Shown here in pieces: positions 1 to 13,809 of a stretch of 64,000 nucleotides of DNA. The stretch spans positions 4,233,501 to 4,297,500 of the forward strand of contig WPIO01000024.1 in assembly GCA_009760855.2 (NCBI GenBank), in the 5' to 3' direction. Made by a program: the position numbers and the translations under genes. Position 1 is the stretch's first letter. Every line of letters starts with the position of its first letter. The notes under the pieces are model-generated. The model saw only the letters and a program-made list of their open reading frames with translations, did not search any database and was not told the DNA's origin. Source of the stretch: Cristatella mucedo. Its lineage: Eukaryota; Bryozoa; Phylactolaemata; Cristatellidae.

Positions 1-3000
1 CAAGATTAGGAATTGACGTTAAATCCAGCACTATAGAAAAGTGTTAGTGACAGCATAAAAAAGGTAAACGAGCTTCAGGCTAGATGCTAAATTCCAATCA
101 AGCTAGACAAGTTGTTGAGCACCTGCCACGTACCGACTTACACAGCCCTCTAGCTGGAAGTAACCCCCTGCACGACTAAATTACTTCCGTGGGATTTATC
201 GCACGATATCCAATGTGAAGGCATCTGAGTCCTGACAAACCACTATCGACAGTACCCTGGCCAATAGATTTAGTAGTTTTACGAGTTAGCTATGTGGTGG
301 CCGGAACCAAAAAATGCCCTAGCTTATCAGGTGCTTGTGTTGAGTCCGAGTAAGGAACTAGTAAAGAAGTCGGATTTTAATATGTCTTTGTTCTTGCTAG
401 GGAGCTATTCTCTGATTTCAACGTTTTCCGTAAAATGATCAGCACCTCGGAGGCAAACGTCCGGACGTCAGTTACGGCAGTAACCAGCTCTTTGTTTCAC
501 AGCTGTGGCTTCTAATACGTGTTTTTGATGGTACATAAACGGTAAATGGGAAAACGCCAAGCCTTCGTCGTAATCAGCCAAATATAGCGTAAGAGCTAGA
601 GGAAGAAGGGGCATCGACTATCCCAGGGGGACGGCAACCGTGTCATGTACTTTGTTCGCTAGCCACCTGTGCATGCTCCCCGAAACCTTCACCGATGGTG
701 AAACTATGTCCTAGTGTCATTGCGTAAGCAATTGCCTACTTGGTTCATAAGAAACATTACGATGTTTTGCTACGAAGTTACACTAATTGCTACTCTAGCT
801 CCGTTGACCATTAAATTGATCGGGATTTGCCCCCTACATAAACATATTGCATATCAATTCACCTAGGTGAACATTTTCGTTACGCCGCTGACGTCATGCA
901 CATAGAGGTAACCATGGCCTTTCCAACAGTCCACACGGGATTGACTTGGAGAATGCATGCACACGGCAATGTTCGCTTTTTGGCGAGAGACACCATCGGT
1001 ACTTTGATTAGACCATCACAAGCCGCAGGATTGAAATTGGGATCGGAGTAAGCTCGATATATATTGCATTATAGTGAACGTCTCCCCGAAGGACTCGCTT
1101 TTTTATAGGGAGGCTTTACTGGAGCTGAATAAAAAATCAATCTGACGGTCTACTGTAGCTCCAGGGGTCAACCACTATATACTCTTTCAACACCTATTTG
1201 GTGTTGGACTTATTCTCAATTTTTCTATGCACTAAAGCATTTAAATGAATTTTAAAATGAACCTACTTATGCAGTTAGCCTTAACAGCCCCATGTAATTA
1301 ACGATCTCCAGAGCAGGCTTCTCATTCTCTAGTCGTTCACGCAGCCGCATAGAGTCGGTATTTGGCCCGGACGAGTTTCCACAAGTAGTCTTTTTTAGAC
1401 GCTACTAGCAGTAATTTCTGACGACCTATGAGGTTTGACTAGGGCGGCTTATGTTCCCTCAGATAATTCCAATGCAAGCCGCTATTATCTTATACTATGT
1501 TCTTGACACGCTGCTGAGAATTGGGTGAAACATTAAGCAGGCTATGAACTTTCAATAATTTTGGAACTAGAACCATTGACTTTTCATCAAGACCTACATA
1601 ATTTAACTAGCGTCAATTTCCCATTCACCGTAGCCATACCCCTGTTGAACTGCTATCTGCTATGTATTCCATTTGAAAAACTTTTGTAGAATCCTCGTTC
1701 ACTAGAGTACACGTTACATCTGCTTCTATCGAAAATAGCCAAACACCGTATCCCATCGAAGTTAACTGCAGCATAGCAATTGAAGGTCAGGAGATAATGC
1801 TGAAACTGGTAGAAAATAAACAACTGCAGATTGGAACGCCAATTTTTTATTTGAACGAAAATCACGATATCGTCAGTCTTACCGAGCCGGATAAAAAGTT
1901 CAAGGTACAGAGCAGACGGCTTTTTTATAGCCTCTTGAGAAAGTGATAGAATATAAAACCAATCTTTTTCTTTTTGCCTAGGACACTAAGTTCTACCAAG
2001 AGGCCAATGGTAAGGCAGCAGTGGCTCTGACGCCAAGAAAAACTCAAGGAAAAGAATGGGAAACGCACGACATGGTACGTTCCAACACGAGTGCTCCTTC
2101 TCACCGCCTCTTTGTTATGCAAATTGCTTAGTATTCGACGGACACAGGTCTTTTGTATTCCGGCGCACACAGCCAAACACTCTGCTGATATTAGCGGTGT
2201 AGAGTATGCTCTTGTGGTCAACCAAGTAATACTTCTTCGTAATACCTATAGGTATTCAGCTGTTGTCTTTGCTGTGACTTTTCACGAGCTGTCCTCAGAT
2301 ACGGTACTTGAAACAGGACCTGCGTAGCCTACCTCCTGCATCGTCAACCATTAGTCGGTGGCTTCGGCGGCCTTCTTCGGTGGGTCAGTAATAACCCTCT
2401 GCATCTTCCACTCTCCATGTCAACGGCTGGGCTATCAACAGTACGACCCGTACGTTTACAGAGCGGACTAGCACTTGTTGTGGTAGCAGCTAACTTGATT
2501 TGTCTCAGCATTGAAGGAAAAGTCGATTGGCACCGGTTACTGAGGTCCTATTTTAGTTCAAAGGGGCAGCTTCCGCAGGGCCATCTACAAGCCTCATAGA
2601 ATACATGTCGCTTGATGGGCTTCAAGGAGTTATTGGACAGCCTCTAAAAATACATTTCGCAGATGAAAGCTGGCTACAAAGTCTCATTTGGTAATACCCT
2701 ATCAGGCTGTCGAAGGGAAGCTACGTGCGTTTTAGAATGCCGAATTTGGGTTGGTGCCCTGCTCCAGTTGCTATATATCTGAGAACACTCATCCAAGTTC
2801 TCATTTTGTCAGTCCAAGTGACATAACAAGGTTATTAGGGGTTTGCTTTTGTTCCGTGCTAATAGTTGGCCTAGAAGACATGTGTTTTTAGCGTTATATA
2901 TCGTTGGAATATGTTGCAATCGGGTTCTCATAAAAGCCAGGCCTCTTACTGGTGCGATTTGTTTATCAACTTCTAGCAGTCTAATTTGTTTTTATTTAGA

Positions 3001-3810
3001 CCTTTTAAGGGTTCCCAGCTAAAACGTGTGAGCGAAAGACCATTACTAATTGCAAGAGACTGCAAATATTTACTTTAACAACTCTAGCAACATCCAAATA
3101 TTCTTATTTCTTGATTTAGACACACGTTTAGCTCATGACAGAACATCGCTTTATGAAGTTGGTATCTGAATAAGATCTATCCATATTCTAGGGCTTCATT
3201 TAAATATACACCTAGAAGCTTAACAAAAGCCAAAGACTTTTTTTGCTCCAAAACTGAATCCTGCCAGGCAGATCTAAAACGAATTTTTAAGACGGTAAAT
3301 AATTCGCTGGTAAATGCTGACAGGTCTCAAATCTCATATATTTTAACTGCTCAGCCAAAACACTTGCAGCCTTACTGCGAGAGAAAATCTGCACACTAGT
3401 GCCTTAATAAAGCCACCTCAGAATAAACGGTTTCGGTGAATCTCAACCTGTGACGTTCCTTAAAAATATATTCCGAGGTTTTTGCTAACGATATAAATAC
3501 CTTAAGAATTTCAAGTAAACAGAGTATATGTACTAGAGAAGGTATGCCATCATCTTCACACTCTTCACTGGCTGACCACCTTAGCCCAACCATAACTGTG
3601 ATTTGTAATGCGTGTCTGTAAAAAAGTTTATACCAAGTCATGCATGTCGCCCATCGTATGATCTAAACCTAAAACGCCCGAATTATGCACTAATAGTTAT
3701 ATTATCAACCAAGTATGTAGAGTCCTCAGGGAACCCAATGCCTTTCTAAGCACTTTTCGTGTGCTGCATACGAGGCAAGATTGTTTGGTTAGCCGTTCCA
3801 TTTTCCATAA
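1..3810. other. No recognised feature
   Basis: Only short open frames without recognisable motifs or repeats are seen on either strand. It is somewhat less AT-rich than the metalloprotease introns, with no simple repeats. Confidence 0.6.
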
Positions 3811-3814
3811 ATCA

Positions 3815-4080
3815 CCAAAACAGCATGGTTAGGGATGACAAGCAAACAGTGGGCATGCAAGCATAGTCATTAGCAGCACAGCAGCTCCAGCAACTACAAG
3901 CACTTTACCGACGCATCGTAGCAACCCACTAAACTCCGTTATAACTAGGTGCCTTAAAACTTAGCAGTTTTTTACGTGGTCAAGTCAGAAGATGTTGTGA
4001 GGCAAGTCGGAAGTGATTATCGGACTTTAAGAGCATACGAAGTAAATGCAGGGATTCTAAAGAATGATTGAGGTCCTCCT
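3815..4080 (-). mobile_element. LINE-A: short diverged antisense fragment
   Basis: It contains catggttagggatgacaagc, then agcatagtcattagcagcac and gatgttgtgaggcaagtcgg, matching the 3' UTR and last coding part of the family in the same order as at 4375-4560. Confidence 0.5.
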
Positions 4081-4223
4081 AATCTATCTCCAGGTTTATC
4101 TCCTTCCCATTATTTTTCAAAGATTCTTGACAGAGCTGCTTGTAGCACACATTTAAAACCGCGACAGTTTTTACTAACTTCTATTGGGATTCAACAGCAG
4201 CATCCAAATGACACATCCCTTCT

Positions 4224-5515
4224 CTCAAAGACAACAATAATACTAATAACATTAATAATGCACTTGATAAAGTGCCCTCGGAGAACTAGATCTCTTTCTA
4301 GGTGCTTTAAATTTTGTGCAAAGGGAAATGCAATTGAAGGGTGAGTAATATCATGCCTAACGACATGAATAACATGGTTAGGGGTCATATGCACAGGGTC
4401 ACAATGCAAACGTGGTTGGTGGCAGCATGCACAGTGTCAGCAAGCATGAGCACATGAAGGACAAAACACGGGGACTCACATTATGCTGTCCTAAATAGCT
4501 GCGTTTTTAAGTTATTTACGAATGTTGTCAACTCAGGGGATGTTCTGACTCTAGTCGGGAGAGATTTCTATGCTTTAAGAGCATGCAAACTAAATGCACG
4601 GTCTCCAAAGGATTTAAGGTTTGTAGGAGGTATTGGCAGGCAGTTGGATTCTGAAATGCAGGCAGCACGAAGCTTAGCCTGGTGGGGCAGTAGATCTGAG
4701 TGATAGGCTGGAGCCAAAGAATGAAGGAACCTAAAAGTGAGTGACAAAACCTTGGTCTATCCGTTGCTTGACTGGTAGTTTATGCAGGTCGTCGAGAAGT
4801 GGTGTGATGTGGCAACTGCAAAAATCACAGCAGACAAGCCTAGCTGCAGAGTTGGGCACCAGCTGCAATCGCCTGATCGCAAATTCTGGTAGGCCAGTAA
4901 GCAGTGAGTGGCAGAGGTCGAGACGGGATGTCACGAATACATGGACCAAATTAGACCTGGTTTTCTTCTTCAAACAAGCCCGAATTTCAGGAACGTTTTC
5001 TAGCTGAATGTATGCATATTTGACTGTTGAACTGACGTAGTCGTCTAATGAGGGGTCACATTTAAGCACGATACCTACACGTTGAGCTTATTCAACAGGT
5101 GTTATGCTGGCAGAGCCAATTTTGATCGTCAGCCTCTCCAATTTCTCTATCACACTGGGTTTGCCCATAACTAGTTAGTTAGTTTTATCATCGTTTAGTT
5201 TTAAAAAATTGGCTGCCATCCATGTGGAAATGTCATCAATACATGCAGCCGGTGAGTAGAGATAATTTGAGGTCCTCAAAGGCTGGGTGGTCTCAAAGCG
5301 AAGGTACAAGTGAGTGTCATCAACATAGAAGGGAAAGCCTAGATTGTGCTTGGCAATCACTTCAGCAAGAGGGAGAATATAAACCATGAAAAGAACCGGA
5401 TATAGTACGGAGCCCTGAGGTACTCCATATTTAAGAGGTAATTCGGATGGTCTTTGTTTATTCACGTCAATACTCTTAAGTCCCAGAGGAAAACAGGACC
5501 TGAACCACTACCGAG
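4224..5515 (-). mobile_element. LINE-A: antisense copy
   Basis: The tail is aataatactaataacattaataatgcacttgat. On the - strand 5465-5175 gives YGVPQGSVLYPVLFMVY, then FPFYVDDTHLYLRF (the catalytic box, here YVDD). 5069-4731 gives VTSRLDLCHSLLTGLPEF and LVPNSAARLVC. Stops break the frame between blocks. Confidence 0.75.
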
Positions 5516-5529
5516 CAGTGCCAGTGATG

Positions 5530-6075
5530 CCCAGACGAGATGAGTTGTGCTCTGAAATCCAGATCTACTCCTCCACCAGGCCAAGCATCGTACCACCTGC
5601 TTTTCGGAATCCAAAAGTTCACCAATACCTTGTACCAACCTCAAATACTTTAGAGACCGTGCATTTGGTTCGCATGCTCCAACGGCCTGGAACTCAATCC
5701 CGACTTGCATCACAACATCCCATGACTCGACCACAAGTCAATCTATCTATGGGCACTTTAAATTTGCTCTAAATAGAAATGCAATCGACTGGTGAGTAAT
5801 ATCAGGCTTGATAAACAACATGAATATCATTGTTAGGGGTGACATGCACAGGGTCAGCATGCGAATGTGGTTAGTGGCAGCATGCACAGTGTCTGCACAC
5901 ATAAGCACATGAGTGATTACCATATGCCTGCCATTCCTAACCATGGCATTTATGTTGTTTTATAAAGCACGACACTATTCAACATTCAATAGTGCTGCTT
6001 TCGGATTCAAATGTAAGGCTCCTAGAAAGAGATGGTATTATCTGCAGGCGCTTTATCATGTGTGCTATTAATAAT
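5530..6075 (+). mobile_element. LINE-A: mosaic of sense and antisense 3' pieces
   Basis: 5560-5755 reads in the sense direction (TRPSIVPPAFRNPKV, PGTQSRLASQHP). 5757-5910 is antisense (gttaggggtgacatgcacag, caatcgactggtgagtaata). 5915-6075 is sense again, ending at a cttta...attaataatac tail. This reflects at least two rearrangements or nested insertions next to the antisense copy at its left. Confidence 0.55.
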
Positions 6076-6564
6076 ACTGTCGTTCTATGCAGCAACGACA
6101 AATGGAATGAAATTGCCTGATGATGCAAGGTCTATCAGCTGTTTGCTGCATAGTATACAATTTCTCAGAATTTTCTCCTTTAATTGTTGATAAAAACATC
6201 TGGTCTTGCAGATGATTCACAAGTAAGGTTAAAATTGTACTAGTCGGACGAAGTTTTGACCTATGTTGCCTGGGAGACAGGTTTCATACACCACAAAAAT
6301 GACCTCTCGAGTACCTCAAGGATTGTTTCATGGTTGATTGCGTTTCTCCATGTGTAATAAAATTCTCGGAAAAGTAGTGTAGGCTCGTGTAAAATGATGC
6401 AAATTATAAGTTGCCGACGTCCAGTTGTATTTTCCATTTAGACCTTCGGATTCTGCTGCAAGACTGATAATCTGAACGTCTGAGTAGCTTACAATCCATC
6501 CCGGATGTCGGCTAATGTCCTCAAAATTTAAGTGATGATGTAACTGAAGTGCTAATTGTATTAT

Positions 6565-6620
<56 letters not shown>

Positions 6621-6638
6621 ATATATGTATAGATATGT

Positions 6639-6678
<40 letters not shown>

Positions 6679-7955
6679 ATAGATAGGTAGATAGATAGAT
6701 ATGGGCCAACAATTTGGCGTGTGTATGGGGCATTAAGTATTAAGCCTGCATAAGCAGATTTCAGATTTCGACGAGGTAGGTTAAAATATGACAATAAACA
6801 GTTTATCACGTGCAGCAGTACAGCAGATCCATTGAAAAAATAACTTGCCAAAGAAAATTGCTTGAATCGAATCGGAATTGCCTGCTGTTTTGAGAGATTT
6901 ATGTCTTCACTCGGTTCCTAACGATTCGTGCTTACTACCAAATTGCTCTAGTGTCATTTTGAAAAGACTCAGCAATAGGGATACTGTGTCAGGTAATTCA
7001 ACTTCTGTCCGTAGCCTTCTCCCATCAAGCTTTCTGCTCTTGGTAGATTTAATGGAGTTTATTCCGAGCAATCCATTGTGACACTGTCCGTATGCTTCAA
7101 GCAAGGGGATCGATTTTTAGGGTTAATGTCAGAATCATTCTTGAATAGCAGAAACCTTATCAAAGGTCTACGCGCCTAATCTAAGAATACATAAACGGCA
7201 ATATGGATGCAAATTTCATAAGAGATTCAATTTCAACTCTGAACCTTTACCCTGTAAATGGAAGTATTTCCAGGTTCGCTAGGTTGAGGTTATTAAACTT
7301 AACGGCTGGTAAAAAAGAATAATGCAAATCGACAAGGTGTAGGTAGTGTTGTCAGTTATCATGCTGATGACACAAAGAAGAATCACAATGTCCTCAACTT
7401 TATGAGCAATGCAAACGAATAAAAAATCAGTAGAAAAAGCTTAGGAAAGCCGTACTTTGTTATAAAAAAGCCACACAAAATAAATTAGAAAATTACTGAC
7501 GGTTAATCAACAAAAAATTACTGAAAGCACTGTATCTATCGTTCGCTTCATATGGGAACATGTCGGCCGTCATTCTGAAGTAAACTTTAGGGGATCACTG
7601 TGTTTGCATGGGTACACTTGAGTGGTTATTGAATCTCATTTGCTTAAGTATTCCTTTAAAATTTATTTATATAACAGAAGGATTAACAAAATAACAATAG
7701 AATTTTATTTAGCTCTTCTGCTAAGTAAATACTGCATAGCTCGTGCTGTACATTATTTGGTAAATGTGCATCTGCTAAGACTACTGAAAGGGTGATTGAA
7801 CTACTATGGCAAGTTACTCCTGCTAATTTATGCTTGTGCATGGTGCAGAATATGCAGACGTTCCAGTAAACGATAGCAATATTTATGTACTTGGTTCCTT
7901 CATTGGTTAGAAATAGAGCAGCTGATCTCCTGCTGTTTCAATGCAACTTTCCAAA

Positions 7956-7958
<3 letters not shown>
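6076..7958. other. Intergenic, nothing recognised apart from the microsatellite
   Basis: Outside 6564-6701 this is AT-rich unique-looking sequence. The open frames at 6878-7104 overlap on opposite strands and show no family motif. Confidence 0.55.
6564..6701. repeat. Compound microsatellite (CA)n(TA)n(GATA)n
   Basis: About 25 bp of CA, then about 30 bp of TA, then interrupted GATA repeats up to 6701. Open frames across it (Tyr/Ile/Cys-Val repeats) are artefacts. Confidence 0.95.

Positions 7959-7986
<28 letters not shown>
7959..7986. repeat. (AT)n microsatellite
   Basis: About 28 bp of perfect TA dinucleotide repeat directly before the R2-like LINE block. Confidence 0.95.
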
Positions 7987-8009
7987 GTAATATTTACTAA
8001 TATATCAGA

Positions 8010-9900
8010 ATGTTGCAGATTACATTAGCCAGAAGTACCCTGCCCTGCCGAAGGCAAGGGCTTTCCACGACTTCCTGTAGCTTCACAGGAACCAACTATG
8101 AAATGTCGTCTGGGATGCAAAGCTGCAGTGATGCAGTCGGCTCCAGTGCTGAAGGCCGAGTGAGTCCTGGCAGTCTTCATTACGTGTACCCCAGGTATCC
8201 AGCATGCGGACCACGAAGAGCTTTAGGATGGCCGTTCAGTTGCCAGAAGTCAGTGAAGACCTGGCTATGACATTATACCTATTGACCTTTGCCTGGGGCC
8301 CCACTATCGGGGCAACATCCCTTACGTCAAGTGGAGCTGATATGTCGATAATGACCAAGTCGGTGCCTTTGTCGATTATCAGGTTTGACTTGAGATCCAC
8401 TACCCCCCTCCCCGTCTGGGGGTGGCCCGTGCTGACGAGAAGCAAGAGTGCGAGGCCGCCTGAAGAGATTCAATTACTTGACCCAAAACCAGGTTATGGC
8501 GAGCCGTGTTTGCTTGCACCTTGGGCAGGCAGTGGCTTAGAACGAAAGAGACAGCACTGACACCATCAGCCTCATTGCAGTGAAGGTAGCAGTCTGTAGA
8601 AGTTCCCATATATCACCGGCTAGTGGCAGAGCCAAACAGCAGAACGTCTTGGCCAGCACATGAAACGTACTGCCTGATCTAGAACGACAGGCCAAGACCG
8701 TGGTCTGAAAGTGGCTGTGGGTTCCGAACCTGCTCATGGCAAGGTAATGGCTGACCTTGCAAAGGGCAAGCTTGGCTGCCCTAGCCCGGCCTTCTGCCAA
8801 CCATGCGAACTCCACAGCTTTAAAATAGCAATGCTCGGTTCGAACGACGGCTTCATATCTGCCAGGTCTGTTAACGCCCTCAGGACGCCAGAGCCAGCAA
8901 GCGAGATATATGAGGAACGAAGCTTTAAACATTGTTGGCATCCATCAAAGCTAGGCTCCAATGAGCTGGCTTCCGGGGCCTAATGCCTCTGGGCTTAGGA
9001 ATGGTGAGCCTACTTGTCTGACCAGTGAGAGCCACCCACACTATCGACAACACCGTAAAGGCAGTGACGTGTGACAGGTCGCCGGTATACTTTGGGAGAG
9101 CACCGGGTGCTGCAGGTTTGGGCGACCCAGGATATTGTTGAGTTGGTCGAAAAGCATACCAGACTGATGCCTGTGGTTGAGCAACGCGAACCAGAAAGTG
9201 AGTAGCACTAAAGAGCAGCAAGCCACACATATACCGGTAATGGATCAAAATGAGCCTTCACTGCCATCAGAACGGAAGCCTAAGTCGCCAGCCACGCCCG
9301 AAAGAGGTCTCTGAGCAGTGTTAGGTGAAACTTCGGCACGGCCTTGAGTTATCGTTATAGGGTGACAAAGCTTGCCAGCATTAATGAAAGTCCCTGTCGA
9401 TAGAAGAGGAGATTAATCTCAGCCCTGAGAAAAAGGTTATGGAATCGTTAAGTAGAAACTCCGGAATGTGTCGGTCGTGGAAAAAGATTTAAGCGGACTC
9501 GTCTGTCATGCCCCAGTGTGCAACCACACTGCTCCTTTGATGGAACTGCATGCCCAGCACCGATATTTGCTCGACAGCCCAGAGCAGGGGTGGCAAGACA
9601 CTGGGCTTGCACGAGAATAAAGCAAGGTAGTCCGCCAGGGCAGGGCGGACAGAGTAGTACTGCCAGCATGAAGCCGCATCTTGAGGTGCTGCCAGACAGC
9701 CTGATGACCAGTTTTATCGCTAGATCAATTAAGATTAGTAAGAGAGTCACCCTTTCGGATGCTTGCCGTTGTCAGGAAAGCTGCCAATGACCCGTCGTGG
9801 AACCTCCAGCTTCATGTGGGAGCCGGAATGGAGCAGCACTGCAAAACCGCATAAGTCCTCGTCCACCCAGGGTTATGGAGCACTCGGAGAAGAGAGATGT
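8010..9900 (-). mobile_element. Degenerate R2-like (restriction-like endonuclease) LINE fragment
   Basis: This block is clearly GC-richer than its surroundings. On the - strand at about 8590-8470 one frame reads HCNEADG...VLSHC, then ARHNLVLGQVIESL, matching the C-x-C...H...C followed by RHN knuckle at the end of R2-type reverse transcriptases. After a frameshift, about 8400-8240 reads LIIDKGTDLVIIDISAPLD, then QAKVNRYNVI, matching the PD-(D/E)xK-like tail (PDIVVxxK..xxLxDVxVPxD...K..KY). Upstream (to about 9900) should be the reverse transcriptase, but no intact motif was recognised there. It is broken by frameshifts and stops. Confidence 0.5.
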
Positions 9901-12900
9901 GAGTGATGTTGATGAAGGCATTTTGAAAGTTATCATATTCTGATTTCGCGTGTCAGCTTCAAAAGCTTTGTAAATCCAAAGACAGGGGCGCAGAATGGAA
10001 AGTTTCCGTAACTAAATGAGAAAAGTGAGCAGGATATAAAGTATGCGAATTGCTGAAAGACATGAGAAAACAAGAAACAAAGCCACGCATTACCACGAAC
10101 TAAAAGTAAAAGGAAAAATCCCTTATGCCGAAGTAAACAACGTCGGCATACGTATATAGCTTTGCTGTCTAACTTTGGCGTACAAAATACATATGCAATT
10201 TTAAAAATGGAAAGGTACTGAATGTTTGATTGAAGTGCTAGAAAATCTAGGTGATGATATGAAGTCCTTGCCAGGGGAAAGCATTGCTTGCCTAATTGGC
10301 ATTTCGTCTAGACAAAAAGGAATTAACCCTTACTTTAGAGGATGCTATGTCATCATTCTCCACCAAAACTTTAATAGACGTGACTTCTCTCACGTCTATT
10401 GATTGATTGTAGCAAGCTGAGTAAAAATATACAACAAGTTTGAAGCTAGTTCTTCAATTAAAAATCAACCAAAGCCATTGATTTTAATAACTTAAACATT
10501 TGATATCTTTACTGTAACGAAATTCCATGAAATGAGTTACCAGCAATGGAAAAACTGCAGTCACCTAATCTCAACAATGTTTAGTGTTTCGCGCTGTTAA
10601 AATACTATTGAAATTAATGTTTCAATAGCTACGTTTTAAAAAAAGGTTTATTTTAGGATGGGCTGATATTTCACAAGGGTTCAACTTACCGAATAAGTAA
10701 AATTCATGCAAACTCGAATGGAACCATTCACGGTTCTGGACTCAATCATGAGGTGAAAAAGTTACGGAGGCCTAAAGGGACGACCGACTACATTCGTGAG
10801 TATAACCTAGGGGCACTGCATTCTTTTTTATTTTCAATTTGTTCACCGTTTCCAAAGCTAATTCTAATAGCAATTCCTATCGTAAGGTCTCATCTAATAA
10901 ATTTCACCGATAATTCCAAACTGATTTATTGAAACGCTTTTTGGAACGTTTTAAACTGAATTTGCATTTCTTTAAGTGAGCTAACTTTTTTTGCCTCAAG
11001 TTTAGTCAATGTTCAGGTTCAAATAATCATTTGATATAACTTAATCGTTTTCAGAGTTGCACCACTCATTATCATAGCAGCTAAACAGATCTTAACTACA
11101 TTAGTTGGAGGTAAATAATTGTGATAAACGTTCATGAACCGGTATCTCAGCCTATCTGGAAGAACATACAAAACTATTGCTCATGAATAGCCTAATAATG
11201 AAATAGACGAAAGCGATACATGTTATTCCTTTAAAATAAGTCTCATCTGTGAATTCTTTCGTTGCCATGTGCATTCAAGTTTGTTGGGTAGACATTGTGC
11301 TTGTCTTATAAAAACAAATTCAGAACGGCCCCAAGCTTTACAGGCACGCAAGTAGAAGTCACTTGTTTCATTGTGCATAATTTGCTTTTTAGAGTTATAC
11401 AGTAGTCCAAAGTGAAAATTACAATAATATCGTAGCCATAATGTGCTGATCAAACTATTTTTGGTAAATGCAACGTAATTAGCGGTTGGACAAGCAAATA
11501 TGGGTACACCAGTTACATGTAAAAACCCACCAAATGCCAACTGAAGAGGGGCGAAACACCTAAGACACACTGTACAATAAGGAGTACTAATTCACGAAAT
11601 TTATTAAGTGCCATGGGAAAATTGAGTATATTTCTAAGCCTTTATTATTTTTTGCAGTATAAGCCAACCACAATGTTAACGATCGCACCCGTACTTCGGC
11701 GGACTTAATCAAATAAAAGGCTGTTTAGTCATACCCAGCCAATGCTTCGTTGAATGGTTCAACTTCAACGAATGCCTGTAAATAAATTTTTGTTGATTTA
11801 AAATCATCATTTGAATGCATGGATGCTTGAGTGTCTTGGTCGCAGACACTACCCTATACTCTATCCAGTGAAATGATCGCCCATGGCCTGGTTCGGAATC
11901 CGGAGCCTGAGTCATGAAGAACATGCAACTTACCCATTAATTACGAACCTTAGGCGATCTCTGTTTGCATTGTAAATATCTTTGTCGTGAATAGATCAAG
12001 GTCAGATTTAATGGAATTTGCGGCTTTCTTAGCACGAACTATATGTCAGTGCATCGACCGACTAGGTGGTGTTTACTCAGCCGGCTAACCATAATAGCCT
12101 TGGTCAGCAAACAGGTGGTGCAAAGACCAGGCCAGATTGGACATTAGTTCTTATAGGTATGCTGGAGCAAACAAAAAAGACGACTAAAGTTGTGCCACAT
12201 AACCTCGCAGTTAGCACTACATACATCCTAATGGGTTGCCCGTGCAAGTTTGCATCAATTTAAATATTTTAATAATGAAAACGTATATGACAGATGTGCC
12301 TTGCTGCAAAGTTTCTTACAAATTGTTAGTACTTTGATGTACATAATATAATGTAATGTAATGTATCTCCGTCAGTAACTCCACAAAGTCATAAAGACCA
12401 TGTTGGTGTTACGCAGGAGAGTTTTGTATAGCGTACTCACAGCCTAAGTGGCTTTCGGAATGCATTCGGTAGCCAACCGACGTCGTCTCACGCAACAAAG
12501 AGAAGTTGGGAAGCATAGCAGAGTTGGGAGAGCAGTTGAGGTAGTGAGTAGCATAGAAATAGCATTTCAGGACCTCTGAAAAAGATGTGCGATAGTCGGC
12601 CGTTGGAGAGTAGATGTCGTTGCGTAAAAAAATAATAGAGAACCTGCTAGTAGCAGACTGCATAGGTCATGACATGATGTCACAGAAGCATGAGACACAT
12701 TTTATTTTGTATCAGTGAGCAATGATGGAGCATTAGGTAAGGTGGTTGCTGTTCATGACCTCAGTCTAAAAATCATAGGTTGGAATTATATTATCGGCGA
12801 TTCTGTATTGCCACCGATACATGTGGGCATGCTGAGCAAATTCTGATATAGGCTCAGCTGTGACAACACAAAGAGACTATTATTCAGCTACTATCCATGT

Positions 12901-13809
12901 CTAGGTTGGCTCAAAGCTGCTCTTCAAATAGCTTTTCTCTTAACTTGAATTTGCAGCTATGGTCATCCAGAGATAGGGCATTTTTGTAAAAGTCACATAT
13001 GTCTCAAGTAAGTTCTTCAGAATATGTTCTGGCTTAGCACATTTTATTTGAGAGGTTTTAAACATGATGTTTTCGAGAGTTTTCTATGCATTGAAAATAA
13101 TGGTATCAATATTAAGTTTAAAAAAAACTTTTTGTTTAATTTGAACGTCGGTTCCAGAAAAAAACCCGTTGGTGAGTACGAAACTTGACATGGTCCAAGG
13201 TAGGGAGCGATAAAAGCTCACCTACCACCATGTTAAATCGTATGCAAATCAAAGCCTTACTTGTACCTTAGGCCTAATTTTGCATTTGGGAAAGAGATGA
13301 GTTGCTAGTTTTAATAATACATATACGCTTTCCATGGAAAGGCAAGGCGAATCAATTTTCTCAGTTGTAGATTAAGCTTGGAAGATTCCAAATGATATAT
13401 ACCCTAACATGCTACTGTGCAGTGCCACTTGTCGCCAGGCAAGAGGCGAGGTGCTCAAAAAGACTGATTCTATTACTATCATTACGTGCTACCAAATATT
13501 TTGTAAAACAAGTGGTGAGAATAAATCTCTTTGTGCATCTCTGAGAACCTCTGTATTCAAAGCGAAAAGTGCACACTGGGTGGATTTAATCCCTTTACAT
13601 TCCTACCGAAATTATTTCCCATTCCACCAAAAGACTAAGGACACATTGCCGATAGCTGCTTCGTTTGCTAGTAGCTACTTGCACGGACATTCAGCATCAT
13701 CCATGATTTGTTTCTGCTGTCTCTTAACGCAATCATTCATTTTGTAACTAAATACTATTCTTGCTATATAAATTAAAAGATGACTTTCGATCATCAGTTT
13801 CCCTATCGG
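9901..13809. other. Intergenic AT-rich sequence with one LINE-B fragment
   Basis: Apart from 12344-12650 nothing is recognised. A short perfect hairpin (atagacgtgacttctctcacgtctat) lies at about 10375-10400. The + strand frame 13409-13747 has no family motif. Missing 5' exons of the metalloprotease could lie in this region or further upstream. Confidence 0.5.
12344..12650 (-). mobile_element. LINE-B: antisense 3' fragment
   Basis: A tail of repeated taatg units (taatgtaatgtaatgtatctc) is followed by gtaactccacaaagtcataa and caacaaagagaagttgggaa, the antisense LINE-B 3' UTR and C-terminal coding end. Confidence 0.7.

Noticed and set aside
2091..2327. Overlapping frames on both strands at 1925-2327
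   Set aside because: No recognisable motif, splice context or codon pattern.
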